64,000 nucleotides of DNA from Pontibacter mucosus (GCF_003054055.1 NZ_QBKI01000014.1:49045-113044); one strand, 5' to 3'; counted from the stretch's first letter, positions 7,020-16,028 are shown. Made by a program: numbers and translations. The notes: generated by a model from the sequence alone, not told the origin.

Positions 7020-7559
7020 TTAATACTGTTCTGTCAGGCGCAGGGGCGGCAGAAAATAGTAACGGCTATCGAGGCGGGCAACATTCACCTGCACCTGAAA
7101 AGACAAGCCTGAAGCAGAGCTTAGCTGCAGTTGTACCGGAAAAATAATGGCGTTTTCAGTAGGAGAGATGTCAGCAGTAAGCGACTCCTGGATGAAGGTG
7201 GTGGGCCAATCTACCTCCAGTGTTACCCCATCCTGAATCACCCGCCCAAAATCCCGCTGAAAGTCCTGCAGCATGTCGGTAGGGGAGTAGAGCAGGAGCG
7301 TTTCGCGCACAGAGGCCGTGCCGAGCTGCAGCATTTTATCATACACTTGCTTGTTTACCAGGTGCTGCCGAATGCTATCGAAATTGTTGTGTTGCAGCGC
7401 CTGGTGTAGCAGCAATGCCAGCGATTCCACGTTTTCCATACCTGGCTGCTGGTTAAGCGCCTGCCGCTGCACCGCCAGTGAATCCGGGTCCTGCGCCGCG
7501 GCGGGTGCAGCAGCGAGCGTCGCCAGCGTTATTACCCATATTACTTTATACTTTGCCAT
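7020..7559 (-). CDS. Secreted protein of unknown function
   Basis: A 179-residue protein starting MAKYKVIWVITLATLAAAPAAAQ, a clear Sec signal peptide with an AxA cleavage site near 21-23. An upstream in-frame start at 7676 would add 39 residues before this signal and is unlikely. The mature part has an alpha-helical first half (VESLALLLHQALQHNNFDSI, RQHLVNKQVYDKMLQL) and a beta-rich second half ending LDSRYYFLPPLRLTEQY. I do not recognise the family; the overall plan resembles small periplasmic proteins with an SnoaL/NTF2-like or DUF4019-like fold, but this is a guess. It is divergent from the PQQ dehydrogenase gene, with about 100 bases between starts. Confidence 0.7.
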   Translation of the reverse strand: MAKYKVIWVITLATLAAAPAAAQDPDSLAVQRQALNQQPGMENVESLALLLHQALQHNNFDSIRQHLVNKQVYDKMLQLGTASVRETLLLYSPTDMLQDFQRDFGRVIQDGVTLEVDWPTTFIQESLTADISPTENAIIFPVQLQLSSASGLSFQVQVNVARLDSRYYFLPPLRLTEQY

Positions 7560-7663
7560 TTGCCAGCTGCTTAAACATTGTGCCCTCGCTTCAGTATACG
7601 TACCGTGAAAGCAGCATGGCTTGCCTACCAATAGCTTTATCATCCAAACTAAACCTACTATAC

Positions 7664-8869
<1,206 letters not shown>

Positions 8870-8873
8870 CCCC

Positions 8874-9460
8874 ACCCCAGCCCTCCCCTAAAAACAGGGG
8901 AGGGTGTTATACTCTGCCGGGTCCAACCACCCCTGGCCTTCAGAGGATGTTAAGTTCTACAGAAAACTGTCCCCTTGAGGGGACCATAGGGGTGTTCACT
9001 TTTGGCGAAGACTTTTACCTCTGGCTTTACACCCCTATTGAGCTTTGCTCGCAAGTTTCGAACTCCCGTTCTCACTTGTCCTCAGGGGACAGTCTATACT
9101 TGCTGCAAAGCAAAAGCTGTAGCTATCGAACTGATTCCCAGCCTTTGGGTTGAGCGCCTTGTAGATTTCTGGTGCCGCTGTGGCGGCATTGCGACCGAAG
9201 GGTAGCAAAAGAAATGTACACCGCGCGATGCCCTAAGGCGAGGCCTCCCGGCCTAGGAGGGAGCCAAAGCCAGAGATGAAACGATAGGTTGGTTAGGCTG
9301 GAGGATGAACTGAAGTTTGGCAAGTATAGCTTGTTTCAACTTGAAGGAAGCGGAGGCTTGGAAAGTATAAACCGGCAAGTATAAGAGTATGGCTCTGCTA
9401 GCCAGTTGAGTTGCAAACCCAAAATCATAAAAGGCACGAGTTACAAACTCGCGCCAGGAA
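8874..9460 (+). repeat. Composite intergenic repeat, copy 2 (L-like, S and G modules)
   Basis: The gap between the PQQ dehydrogenase and rimB-like genes holds no gene. It starts with a C-rich/G-rich stem (CCCCAGCCCTCCCC...GGGGAGGG), then CGGGTCCAACCACCCCTGG, a segment ending in CACTTGTCCTCAGGGGACAG that recurs at 35.1 and 62.6 kb, and module S from about 9119. The S hairpin here is AGGCC-TCCC-GGCCT (9241-9254), differing from copy 1 by a compensatory pair. Module G (9388-9460) has GGCTCTGCTAGCCAGTTG and ACGAGTTACAAACTCG. Several AAGTATAA words follow to 9520. Module H is missing. Confidence 0.8.
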
Positions 9461-9566
9461 AGTGGAAGTATAAAGTATAAAACACAAATATCCGTGAACC
9501 AAAAGCCCCATTTTATACTTTGATTAAATTCATAAACAGGTAGTGCATAATTCCTGATTATCGCCT

Positions 9567-9574
9567 TATCTTTA
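9567..9574 (+). promoter_or_regulatory. Candidate -7 element for the rimB-rimK operon
   Basis: TATCTTTA, one mismatch from TAnnTTTG, lies 7 bases before the ATG of the first operon gene. No strong -33 element is seen. Confidence 0.3.
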
Positions 9575-9581
9575 GCCGCTG

Positions 9582-10064
9582 ATGAAGGAGAAAAAACTAC
9601 ACCAACCCAAGCCAGAGAAAAAGCTGATAGGGCGGCGCGAGCTGGTCTCTTTCCCGCTGCTCGACATTGAGGAAATAGAAGCCAAGGTGGACACCGGTGC
9701 GTTTACATCAGCCATCCACTGTTCCGACATACACGAGGAGGTGCGCCCGGACGGTACCAGGGTCATTGCCCTGGACCTGCTGGACCCTTCCCATCCGCAG
9801 TATAACCACAAAAAGCTGGAGTTCACCTCCTACGAGCTGCGCGAAATAAAAAGCTCCATCGGGGAGAAGCAGGAGCGCTACGTTATCCGTACAACCATCA
9901 AACTCTTCGACGAGGAGATAGAGGCCGAGTTCTCGCTCTCAGACCGCAGCGACATGAAGTACCCCGTCCTCATCGGGCGAAAGCTGCTCCGGGGCCGCTT
10001 TATAGTGGATGTGGCCAAAAAGAACCTGGCCCACAAGTATAAAATCAAACACCAACAGAAATAA
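9582..10064 (+). CDS. rimB: RimB-like retropepsin-type protease (Zn_protease/DUF785 family)
   Basis: A 160-residue cytosolic protein of the family long named 'ATP-dependent zinc protease' and now seen as retropepsin-like aspartic proteases. Its active-site motif is VDTGAFTSAIH (Asp37-Thr-Gly). The second signature region SDMKYPVLIGRKLLRGRFIVDV and the N-terminal IGRRELVSFPLLDIEEI are typical. In systems where RimB has been studied it removes or processes glutamates added by RimK on ribosomal protein S6. It starts a tight operon with a RimK homologue 9 bases downstream and a deacylase one base further on, the usual RimABK-like arrangement. The N-terminal 15 residues are Lys/Pro-rich. The gene symbol is by family and context. 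Confidence 0.85.
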   Translation: MKEKKLHQPKPEKKLIGRRELVSFPLLDIEEIEAKVDTGAFTSAIHCSDIHEEVRPDGTRVIALDLLDPSHPQYNHKKLEFTSYELREIKSSIGEKQERYVIRTTIKLFDEEIEAEFSLSDRSDMKYPVLIGRKLLRGRFIVDVAKKNLAHKYKIKHQQK

Positions 10065-10073
10065 AGGCATTTT

Positions 10074-10976
10074 ATGAAGATTGCTATTCTCTCCCGCAAC
10101 CCCAAGCTGTACTCTACCCGTCGGCTGGTGGAGGCGGCAGAGCAGCGGGGGCACGAGGCCGTTGTTCTTGACCACCTGCGCTGCGACCTCGTGATTGAGC
10201 AGGGCGACCCGCACATCCTCTACAAAGGCGAACGCCTGACCGACGTGGATGCGATTATCCCGCGTATCGGGGCATCGGTTACGTTTTACGGCACGGCCGT
10301 GGTACGCCAATTTGAGATGATGAAAGTGAAAAGCGCTGTAGACTCGCAGGCCATCGTGCGCTCGCGCGACAAGCTGCGCTCCATGCAGATACTCGGCCGC
10401 GCCGGGCTGGGGCTGCCCAAGACAGCTTTCACCAACTACTCCAAAGAAACCTCGGAACTGGTGAAGGAGGTAGGCGGTGCGCCGCTCGTGATAAAGCTTT
10501 TGGAAGGCACGCAAGGCCTGGGCGTGGTATTGGCCGAAACCCGCAAGGCGGCTGAGTCGGTAATCGAGGCGTTTCATAACCTGAAGGCGCGCATCATTGT
10601 GCAGGAGTTTATCTCCGAGGCCGGCGGCGCCGACATCCGGGCTTTTGTGGTGAACGGCGAGGTGGTGGGGGCCATGAAACGCCAGGGCAAGGAAGGGGAG
10701 TTCCGCTCTAACCTGCACCGCGGCGGCAAAGCGCAGCTCATCAAGCTGAGCCGTCAGGAAAAAGCTGCAGCGCTACTAGCCGCCAAATCGCTAGGGCTGG
10801 GTATTGCCGGCGTGGACCTGCTGCAATCCAAGCGCGGGCCGCTGATTTTAGAGGTGAATTCCTCGCCGGGGCTGGAGGGTATTGAGAAAGCCACTCAGAA
10901 GGATATCGCCGGAAAAATAATAGAGTACGTGGAAGGGCTAACCAAGAAAAAGCCCAAGAAGAAAGTAAACGAGTAG
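10074..10976 (+). CDS. rimK: RimK-type ATP-grasp alpha-L-glutamate ligase
   Basis: A 300-residue ATP-grasp ligase that adds glutamate to the C-terminus of ribosomal protein S6 or makes poly-glutamate with ATP. Features: N-terminal MKIAILSRNPKLYSTRRLVEA, PRIGASVTFYG (63-73), Lys100 in RSRDKLRSMQ, Lys141 and the glycine loop LLEGTQGLGVVL (142-153), QEFISEAGGADIRAFVV (177-193) and the metal-binding E260-VNSSPGLEGIE. The tail is lysine-rich (KKKPKKK, 291-297). Length matches E. coli RimK (300). Its position between the RimB-like protease and the AstE/AspA-like enzyme supports the role. Confidence 0.95.
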   Translation: MKIAILSRNPKLYSTRRLVEAAEQRGHEAVVLDHLRCDLVIEQGDPHILYKGERLTDVDAIIPRIGASVTFYGTAVVRQFEMMKVKSAVDSQAIVRSRDKLRSMQILGRAGLGLPKTAFTNYSKETSELVKEVGGAPLVIKLLEGTQGLGVVLAETRKAAESVIEAFHNLKARIIVQEFISEAGGADIRAFVVNGEVVGAMKRQGKEGEFRSNLHRGGKAQLIKLSRQEKAAALLAAKSLGLGIAGVDLLQSKRGPLILEVNSSPGLEGIEKATQKDIAGKIIEYVEGLTKKKPKKKVNE

Positions 10977-10977
10977 C

Positions 10978-11919
10978 ATGCCCGAAACAATCGTTATCAA
11001 CGGCCGGAGTATAGACCGTGGTGAAAAAGTACTGACCAAGCTGGTTATCAGCAAGCTGCCGAGCGGCACTGTTATCGAGATTCCTGTTTACGTTTTCCGC
11101 TCGGTGCACGACGGGCCGGTGGTGCTCCTGATGGCCGGCATGCACGGTGACGAGGTAAACGGCACGGAGATTATCCGGCGCATGATTTCCCGCAAAATGC
11201 TGTACCCGCTCAAAGGGACTATCATCGCCGTGCCCATTCTGAACATCTACGGCTTCCTCAACTTCTCCAGGGAGGTGCCCGACGGCAAGGACGTGAACCG
11301 CAGCTTCCCGGGTAACCGCGATGGCTCGCTGGCCAGCCGGGTGGCGCACCGCTTTATGAAGGAAGTTATGCCCTACATTGACTATGGGCTCGATTTCCAT
11401 ACCGGGGGCCGCAGCCGCGCCAACTACCCGCAGATCCGCTGCGTGCTCAGCGACTACCGGAACGCCGAGTTGGCTAATGCTTTTGCTCCGCCCTTTGTGA
11501 TGAATGCATCTTACCGGCAGGGCTCGCTACGGAAAGAGGCGAGCAAACTGGGCAAATCTATACTTGTGTACGAGACAGGCGAGAGCCTGCGCTTCGATGA
11601 AAAAGGCATCAACATGGGGATTGAGGGCACTTGCCGCCTGCTGCACCATTTAGGTATGATGGCCAGCTGCGTGGAGCCCTCCGAGACGACCAAAGTCTGT
11701 ATGAAGGATATGTGGCTACGGGCCAAGAACGCCGGCCTCTGGCGCACTTTCATCAGCATCGGCGACTATGTCAGGAAAGGCCAGCACATCGGCAGCATCA
11801 CCGACCCTTACGGCGAAATGGAAGTGCGCCTGAACGCCCCGGCCAGCGGGCACGTGGTAGGACTCAACAACATGCCCGTGGTAAACCAGGGCGACGCGCT
11901 GCTGCATATTGCTTACTAG
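10978..11919 (+). CDS. Succinylglutamate desuccinylase/aspartoacylase family zinc hydrolase (RimK operon)
   Basis: A 313-residue M14-like metallohydrolase. The zinc ligands are His56 and Glu59 in GMHGDEVNG and His141 in DFHTGG. DVNRSFPG (105-112) is the substrate-binding Arg segment, and the catalytic Glu is probably in LVYETGE. A C-terminal beta domain of about 70 residues (GDYVRKGQHIGSI, APASGHVVG) resembles a lipoyl/biotinyl-type fold and is typical of the subgroup next to rimK. It starts one base after the rimK stop. These enzymes hydrolyse N-acyl amino acids; in this operon it may act on glutamate-tagged products, which is inference. A hairpin terminator ends the operon. Confidence 0.88.
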   Translation: MPETIVINGRSIDRGEKVLTKLVISKLPSGTVIEIPVYVFRSVHDGPVVLLMAGMHGDEVNGTEIIRRMISRKMLYPLKGTIIAVPILNIYGFLNFSREVPDGKDVNRSFPGNRDGSLASRVAHRFMKEVMPYIDYGLDFHTGGRSRANYPQIRCVLSDYRNAELANAFAPPFVMNASYRQGSLRKEASKLGKSILVYETGESLRFDEKGINMGIEGTCRLLHHLGMMASCVEPSETTKVCMKDMWLRAKNAGLWRTFISIGDYVRKGQHIGSITDPYGEMEVRLNAPASGHVVGLNNMPVVNQGDALLHIAY

Positions 11920-11954
11920 GGTAGCATTTATACTTTGAATAGCTGGTAAATCAC

Positions 11955-11985
11955 AAAGGCCCTGCTATACTTTAGCAGGGCCTTT
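11955..11985. terminator. Terminator of the rimB-rimK operon
   Basis: A 13-bp perfect stem AAAGGCCCTGCTA / TAGCAGGGCCTTT with a five-base loop. The word CTATACTTTA lies across the loop and another TTTATACTTT follows. It can also serve the minus-strand gene ending at 12010. Confidence 0.85.
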
Positions 11986-12009
11986 CTGTTTATACTTTAT
12001 AAGCTAGGT

Positions 12010-12246
12010 TTATACCCATCGCTTTCGCTCGCTGAAGTGGTTGCAGCCAAACTGGGCACCGGTTATCATTTCGAATTGCTTAGGTTTGAGGTCGTTTGAG
12101 GCCTCGTGTACCAGTGGCAGTACATACGACGGCTCCAGTGCGTGCTGGCCAGTCAGTTCATCGCATACTCCAAAGTCCTTGCTCTGGAGCTGTACTTTAT
12201 TTTGGTCCTGCTCCCAGTGGGTGCAGTTATTGCATATTGCTTCCAT
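12010..12246 (-). CDS. Small cysteine-motif protein, unknown function
   Basis: A 78-residue cytosolic protein. It begins MEAICNNCTHWEQDQ with a CxxC-HW pair, then FGVCDEL in the middle and QFGCNHFSERK near the end, four cysteines and two histidines in all. The spacing suggests a small zinc-binding or Fe-S-like domain, although I do not recognise the family. An ATG start close to the divergent AT-rich region and a good terminator shared with the rimK operon support a real gene. The upstream 150 bases contain AAGTATAGTTATAC-type words and end at the IS3 element. Confidence 0.65.
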   Translation of the reverse strand: MEAICNNCTHWEQDQNKVQLQSKDFGVCDELTGQHALEPSYVLPLVHEASNDLKPKQFEMITGAQFGCNHFSERKRWV

Positions 12247-12420
12247 AGATTCGTCGTGTTGGTTTATAGTATAACTATACTTAGTAGGCGTGTGGGTGGT
12301 TTGCCCTTTGCCATAGTTTGTGAGAAATTTAGAATAAGACTAAACAAGCAAAGGGATAAGACTTTATAGGTCTACAGTAGGGGAGGCAGGTATGAATCGT
12401 CCTGAACTAAGTTGACAGAT

Positions 12421-13275
12421 TTAACAATATCCCGGTTTGTTTAGGCAGGCCGGGATTTTTTCTTGATGTACCTGCTGCGGTGTTTTCATGTTGAGGGCTA
12501 AATGCGGCCTGTGGTTGTTATAAAGTTCTACGGCTTGGGCTAGTAAAAGCTTTACCTGCCCCAGGTTCTCAAGCGTGCCTCCCAGCCCGAACTCTTCTTT
12601 AAGCGTGCAGTTCATGCGCTCGGCCAGCGCGTTCTCGTACGGATCCGAGCTCTGGGTCATGCTCATGCGCAGACCTCTTTCTATAGCCAGGCCCACGTAG
12701 AGCCGGGAGCAGTACTGCAGTCCCCGGTCCGAGTGGTGGATCGTGCCGGCCGCGGTCTGTTTGGCGCTCAGGGCCATCACAAGGGCACGGCCCATGCTCA
12801 CTGCCTCCATGTCTGCCGCTGCCGTGTAGCCCACGATCCGGCGGCTGAAGGCATCGGTGACCAGGTTCACATAGCAGGTGCCCTGCCGGGTTTTGACGTA
12901 GGTGATGTCGCTTGCCCACACTTGCTCGGGATGCGTCAGGGGCAGCCCCTTGACCGGGTTGGGGTATTTACGCAGGTGATGTCTGGAGAAGGTGGTCTGC
13001 ACGTAGCGTTTTTTAGGGCCAATGAGCAGCCCAAACTCCTTCATCCAGGCAAAGAGTTTGTCTCTGCCCAGCTTGAGGCCCAGGTGTGTGAAGGTAGACC
13101 GCAGTCTAAAGTAGAGCTTTCTGGTGCCCAGGCGCGGCAGGAGCCTGCGCTGCTCACAGACTAGCTGCCTAACCTGCTGCTTGAGGGCCGTAGCCCTGCT
13201 CTCCTCTTTCCGCAGTTTGTAGAACCACCCGAAAGCAACTAGCCCAGAGCCTGGGCTAGTTGCTTTCGGGTGGTT
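12421..13275 (-). CDS. IS3-family transposase OrfB (integrase catalytic domain)
   Basis: The open frame gives up to 284 residues. N-terminal HTH_21-like part: FYKLRKEESRATALKQQVRQ and LLPRLGTRKLYFRLR. The DDE catalytic core is ASDITYVKT (first Asp), IHHSDRGLQYCS (second Asp) and ENALAERMNCTLKEE (Glu), ending HRPHLALNMKTPQQ. The first ATG in frame (13044) would cut off the N-terminal region, and no start codon is seen upstream, so OrfB is probably made by recoding from orfA, as in other IS3 elements. The junction, however, is in the +1 phase relative to orfA, while IS3 normally uses -1. A perfect hairpin covers the overlap. Either the element uses an unusual mechanism or an indel has disabled it. 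Confidence 0.85.
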   Translation of the reverse strand, partial: NHPKATSPGSGLVAFGWFYKLRKEESRATALKQQVRQLVCEQRRLLPRLGTRKLYFRLRSTFTHLGLKLGRDKLFAWMKEFGLLIGPKKRYVQTTFSRHHLRKYPNPVKGLPLTHPEQVWASDITYVKTRQGTCYVNLVTDAFSRRIVGYTAAADMEAVSMGRALVMALSAKQTAAGTIHHSDRGLQYCSRLYVGLAIERGLRMSMTQSSDPYENALAERMNCTLKEEFGLGGTLENLGQVKLLLAQAVELYNNHRPHLALNMKTPQQVHQEKIPACLNKPGYC

Positions 13276-13279
13276 CTAC
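13219..13279. repeat. Perfect 29-bp inverted repeat at the IS3 orfA/orfB junction
   Basis: Positions 13219-13247 and 13251-13279 are exact reverse complements separated by three bases (core AGAACCACCCGAAAGCAACT). In RNA this is an exceptionally stable hairpin holding the orfA stop codon. It could drive recoding or be a local inverted duplication. Confidence 0.9.
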
Positions 13280-13663
13280 CTGCCCCTTTGGCCTGAAAGC
13301 TGCCTGCGAGAGGGGCAAATACTTTTTTCGGATGTTGGTGCCGAACTGCTCATCGGCAATGTCGATGGCCCGGTTGAGAATCATCTTCTCCTGCTCCAAA
13401 CGCTTGATCCTGGCTTCCAGTTCCTGGAACTTGCTGCGGGGCGGCTGCTTGTCTTTCATGGCTTGCTTGCTTTTCCAGTCTAACTGCCCGTGTTTACGCA
13501 GCCATACCAAAACAGTCGAGCGCCCCTGGATGCCATACTTTACCTGGGCCTGCTTGTAGGTAAGCCGCCCTTTTTCTACCTGGTCTACAACTGACAGCTT
13601 GAAAGCCAGACTGTAGTCCTTTTGGCTCTTCCTTAAAAAGCCACCCTTACTCGTTCCTTGCAT
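13256..13663 (-). CDS. IS3-family transposase OrfA (HTH_Tnp_1)
   Basis: A 135-residue protein with the helix-turn-helix YSLAFKLSVVDQVEKGRLTYKQAQVKYGI, the WLRKHGQLDW segment and a leucine-zipper-like coil ELEARIKRLEQEKMILNRAIDIADEQ. The ATG at 13663 (MQGTSKGGF) is preferred to an upstream TTG inside the terminal repeat. The tail GQVEPPESN and its TAG stop are encoded in the left arm of the 29-bp inverted repeat at the orfA/orfB junction. Confidence 0.88.
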   Translation of the reverse strand: MQGTSKGGFLRKSQKDYSLAFKLSVVDQVEKGRLTYKQAQVKYGIQGRSTVLVWLRKHGQLDWKSKQAMKDKQPPRSKFQELEARIKRLEQEKMILNRAIDIADEQFGTNIRKKYLPLSQAAFRPKGQVEPPESN

Positions 13664-13716
13664 ACAAGTCAACTTTGGTGTCAACTTATTTCAGGACGGT
13701 ACATATGATAAAAAGC

Positions 13717-13749
13717 AAAAGGCCCCGCTATAGTGTAGCGAGGCCTTTT
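13717..13749. terminator. Bidirectional hairpin terminator
   Basis: Stem AAAAGGCC-C-CGCTA / TAGCG-AGGCCTTTT with one mismatch, flanked by A-rich and T-rich tracts. It serves the minus-strand outer membrane protein gene. Confidence 0.8.
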
Positions 13750-13776
13750 TTATACTTTGTAAGTATGGCTCAGCAA

Positions 13777-14265
13777 TTAAAACACGTAACGCACGTGCAG
13801 GGCCGTATCCCAGAAGCCGCCGCCGCTCGGGATGTTGATGTACGGTTTGATGTCGGCGCCGATGGTGAACGGAATGTCGCGGATGTAATACTCCAGACCC
13901 AGGACACCGTCAATACCTACGCCCACTACGTCGTCGTGGTAGTGCTTGTGGTGACGGTCATAGTAGTGGCGGCCTTCCCAGAAGCCGATGTGGCCACCGA
14001 TACCGTAGTACCACTGCAGGCCGGCAGCGTTAAAGGCCGGAGCATGCTTCTCGTACAACACGGTCAGCACGGTGCCTCTATACTTAAAGCTGGTGCTCAG
14101 GATACCCTCAATGGCGGCATCGCTCTTGATAAAGTGTTTTACGGTAAGGCCGGAAGCGGCGCCTCCTCTCAGGCCGATGCCTGTGGAGTAACTCTGTGCC
14201 TGTGCGCCGATAACAGCAAATAGCACAAACGCCAGAGCGAACGTTAGTTTCGTAATGGTTCTCAT
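13777..14265 (-). CDS. Small outer membrane beta-barrel protein
   Basis: A 162-residue protein with a signal peptide (MRTITKLTFALAFVLFAVIGAQAQ; cleavage after AQA) and alternating beta-strands typical of an eight-stranded barrel: GIGLRGGAASGLTVKHFI, GTVLTVLYEKH, LQWYYGIGGHIGFW, GVDGVLGLEYYI-type strands and a C-terminal DTALHVRYVF ending in Phe, the usual outer-membrane insertion signal. A His-rich loop (RHYYDRHHKHYHDD) joins two strands. This resembles uncharacterised outer-membrane beta-barrel proteins of Cytophagales. Function unknown; no operon partner. Confidence 0.78.
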   Translation of the reverse strand: MRTITKLTFALAFVLFAVIGAQAQSYSTGIGLRGGAASGLTVKHFIKSDAAIEGILSTSFKYRGTVLTVLYEKHAPAFNAAGLQWYYGIGGHIGFWEGRHYYDRHHKHYHDDVVGVGIDGVLGLEYYIRDIPFTIGADIKPYINIPSGGGFWDTALHVRYVF

Positions 14266-14426
14266 TTGCTAAAAGTTGAATGATTTTCGCGTAGCAGGGG
14301 GTACACACCTCCTGTCTGCCGCGAAATTACAACTTCTAACGAGTATAAAAACTGTTTTTGTATGCGGGGATTACTTTTTGCCTTTATGCAATTTGTTAAG
14401 TCAGCGGAAATTGATGCGCTTCTTAA

Positions 14427-14474
14427 GATTGGTATAGTAATATACTTCTAAAGCAGTATATTACTATACCAATC
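14427..14474. promoter_or_regulatory. 20-bp perfect inverted repeat between divergent genes
   Basis: GATTGGTATAGTAATATACT (14427-14446) and its exact complement (14455-14474) are separated by eight bases. There is no T run and both flanking genes point away, so it is not a terminator. It could be an operator or a miniature element. The rest of 14266-14519 is AT-rich leader. Confidence 0.5.
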
Positions 14475-14519
14475 CAAATAGAGGGATACTCTCTTGCCTG
14501 GTTCTGTTTATATACCCTG

Positions 14520-15194
14520 ATGAAAACAAACATTCAATTCTTTCTACAGCTGATAAAGATGTCCTGTGGCCTTATCTTCCTATTAAACAGCTGCATCCCA
14601 TCTACAAATTATACTTCCTCTGTCGGAGGTTGTCCTAAGGTTTTCAGGTCAGGGGAGAAGATACTAATGGGAGAAATGACAGGCGTATCTCCTAACCAAT
14701 CCTACGAATTTTACGAGCAGTTTGCTGAGCGGGTAAGTAAATCAGGCCTGAGGCCATACTATGCTGTGGAGCAGGAGATGGACCTACGGGTGCATGGCAT
14801 CAAGCCTAACGAGGCTATAGACTTAAGTAGCCTTGTCATATTGCAGCGTTTGGGTTACGACTACTATATCAAAGTAAACATTGGAAGCACAAGCTCAGGA
14901 ACAGGTTATTCTAGTGTAAGTGCTGCCGAGCAAAGGGAATTGCAGTCTGGTTATGGGACAAAGGAAGAAAACAACACCAAAGCCTCAGTGGTTTTCGAAC
15001 TCTATTCCACGAGTAAAAAACAACTTATCTATACTTTGGCAGCCACAACTGCAATGGAGGCGGTAACAATTCCAAGCAAAGAAACGGAAAACGGTTATCG
15101 GGGCAGTAAAAGTATAAACCTATCCACTACCCCAATAGCAGTCAAGAAAGCATTCAATAAAGGTGTAGAAAGGCTTCTGCAAGCGTGTCAGTAA
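14520..15194 (+). CDS. Lipoprotein of unknown function
   Basis: A 224-residue protein with a lipobox (LLNSC, Cys about 25) after a hydrophobic signal. The mature part begins PSTNYTSSVGG, then GEKILMGEMTGVSPNQSYEFYEQFAERVSKSGLR, a strand-helix pattern like lipoproteins that bind or regulate envelope partners. It continues with LVILQRLGYDYYIKVNIGS and a conserved-looking VVFELYSTSKKQLIYTLAA. I do not recognise the family. Base composition is lower in G+C than its neighbours, and codons such as ATA, TTA and AGT are frequent, so recent acquisition is possible. It converges on the methyltransferase gene with 16 bases between stops. Confidence 0.72.
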   Translation: MKTNIQFFLQLIKMSCGLIFLLNSCIPSTNYTSSVGGCPKVFRSGEKILMGEMTGVSPNQSYEFYEQFAERVSKSGLRPYYAVEQEMDLRVHGIKPNEAIDLSSLVILQRLGYDYYIKVNIGSTSSGTGYSSVSAAEQRELQSGYGTKEENNTKASVVFELYSTSKKQLIYTLAATTAMEAVTIPSKETENGYRGSKSINLSTTPIAVKKAFNKGVERLLQACQ

Positions 15195-15210
15195 TCTGTT
15201 ATAGGAACCG

Positions 15211-15996
15211 CTACTTTTTGCCCTCTGATTTGTAATCCTGCAGGTAGGCGGTTTGCTTGGTGCGGCGCCCAATCAGTTTAAAGAAGGAGATAAAACCTTG
15301 CTGGTCAAGCTGGATGGCTCTGGCAAAAGCGTCCTCCTCATCAGAGCCTTCAAAGTCCTTAATATAATGCTCCCGCACCAGCGCCGCCTCGTCCAGTTCC
15401 TGGGCCGCTTCGATTTGTACCAGGCCCGTCTTTTCCCAGAGCTTGCGCCACCAGCCGATGGTATGGATAAAGTACCAGTAGCGCTGGTAGTCTTGGCGCA
15501 GGAAATCCGGTACCTGTTCCAGCGACTCCACCTCCCGGGTAAAGCACACGTCCACGATGGCGATGTAGCCGCCGGGCTTTACGAAGCGGGCAATGTAGGG
15601 CAGGTACTTCTCGTCGGTGCCAAAGTAAGTATAGGAGTCCACCACAATCACCGCGTCGAAATATTCCTCAGCAAAGGGCAAGGCGCGGGCGTCGGCCTCC
15701 ATCGGAATCACCCGGTCCTGGCACTTCTCGTGGCAGATGCGCTGGTAGTTGTCGCTGGCCGATACGGCCTCATCCACGGCATACACCGTGACGCCAAATT
15801 CCCGGGCCAGAAAAATGGAGCTGATGGCCTTGCCGCAGCCCAGGTCCAGCACGCGCATACCCGGCTCCAGGTGCAGTGACTTGGTAAGGCTTTCGAGATT
15901 AAAAAGCACGTTCTCGCCCATGGAGTGGCGGCGCACCCAATCCGGGTCATAGCGCATTGCCTTCGGGAACACGTGTTGCAGTTTTTTATCGGCCAT
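15211..15996 (-). CDS. SAM-dependent methyltransferase (class I)
   Basis: A 261-residue cytosolic methyltransferase. Motif I is VLDLGCGKAISSIFLA (49-64), the acidic residue after strand 2 is in VYAVDEAVSAS, motif II is IPMEADARALPFAEEYFDAVIVVDSYTYFG, and motif III is RFVKPGGYIAIVDVCF. The segment RRHSMGENVLFNLESLTKSL resembles small-molecule methyltransferases of the UbiE/SmtA type. The substrate is unknown. The downstream SDR-like gene lies on the same strand, upstream of this gene, 47 bases away with an octamer array between. Confidence 0.88.
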   Translation of the reverse strand: MADKKLQHVFPKAMRYDPDWVRRHSMGENVLFNLESLTKSLHLEPGMRVLDLGCGKAISSIFLAREFGVTVYAVDEAVSASDNYQRICHEKCQDRVIPMEADARALPFAEEYFDAVIVVDSYTYFGTDEKYLPYIARFVKPGGYIAIVDVCFTREVESLEQVPDFLRQDYQRYWYFIHTIGWWRKLWEKTGLVQIEAAQELDEAALVREHYIKDFEGSDEEDAFARAIQLDQQGFISFFKLIGRRTKQTAYLQDYKSEGKK

Positions 15997-16000
15997 AGAA

Positions 16001-16028
16001 ACTTAGAGAGTTTAGGAATTAGAGAGTG
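16001..16028. repeat. Octamer array between SDR and methyltransferase genes
   Basis: Minus-strand units CCACTCTCT, AATTCCTA, AACTCTCT, AAG; in the opposite orientation to the array at 5891 relative to the upstream gene. Confidence 0.7.

Larger units (their letters stand above)
12393..13703 (-). mobile_element. IS3-family insertion sequence, 1311 bp
   Basis: The ends are imperfect inverted repeats: left TGAATCGTCCTGAACTAAGT, right (minus strand) TGTACCGTCCTGAAATAAGT, both continuing TGACA. They start with the TG expected for IS3. Between them lie orfA (HTH) and orfB (DDE integrase) on the minus strand. No convincing target duplication is visible; only TA is shared at the flanks. It is inserted between the small Cys protein and an outer membrane protein gene and does not seem to break either. 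Confidence 0.9.

Noticed and set aside
13219..13279. The IS3 hairpin as a transcription terminator
   Set aside because: No T run on either side and it lies inside the orfA/orfB overlap.
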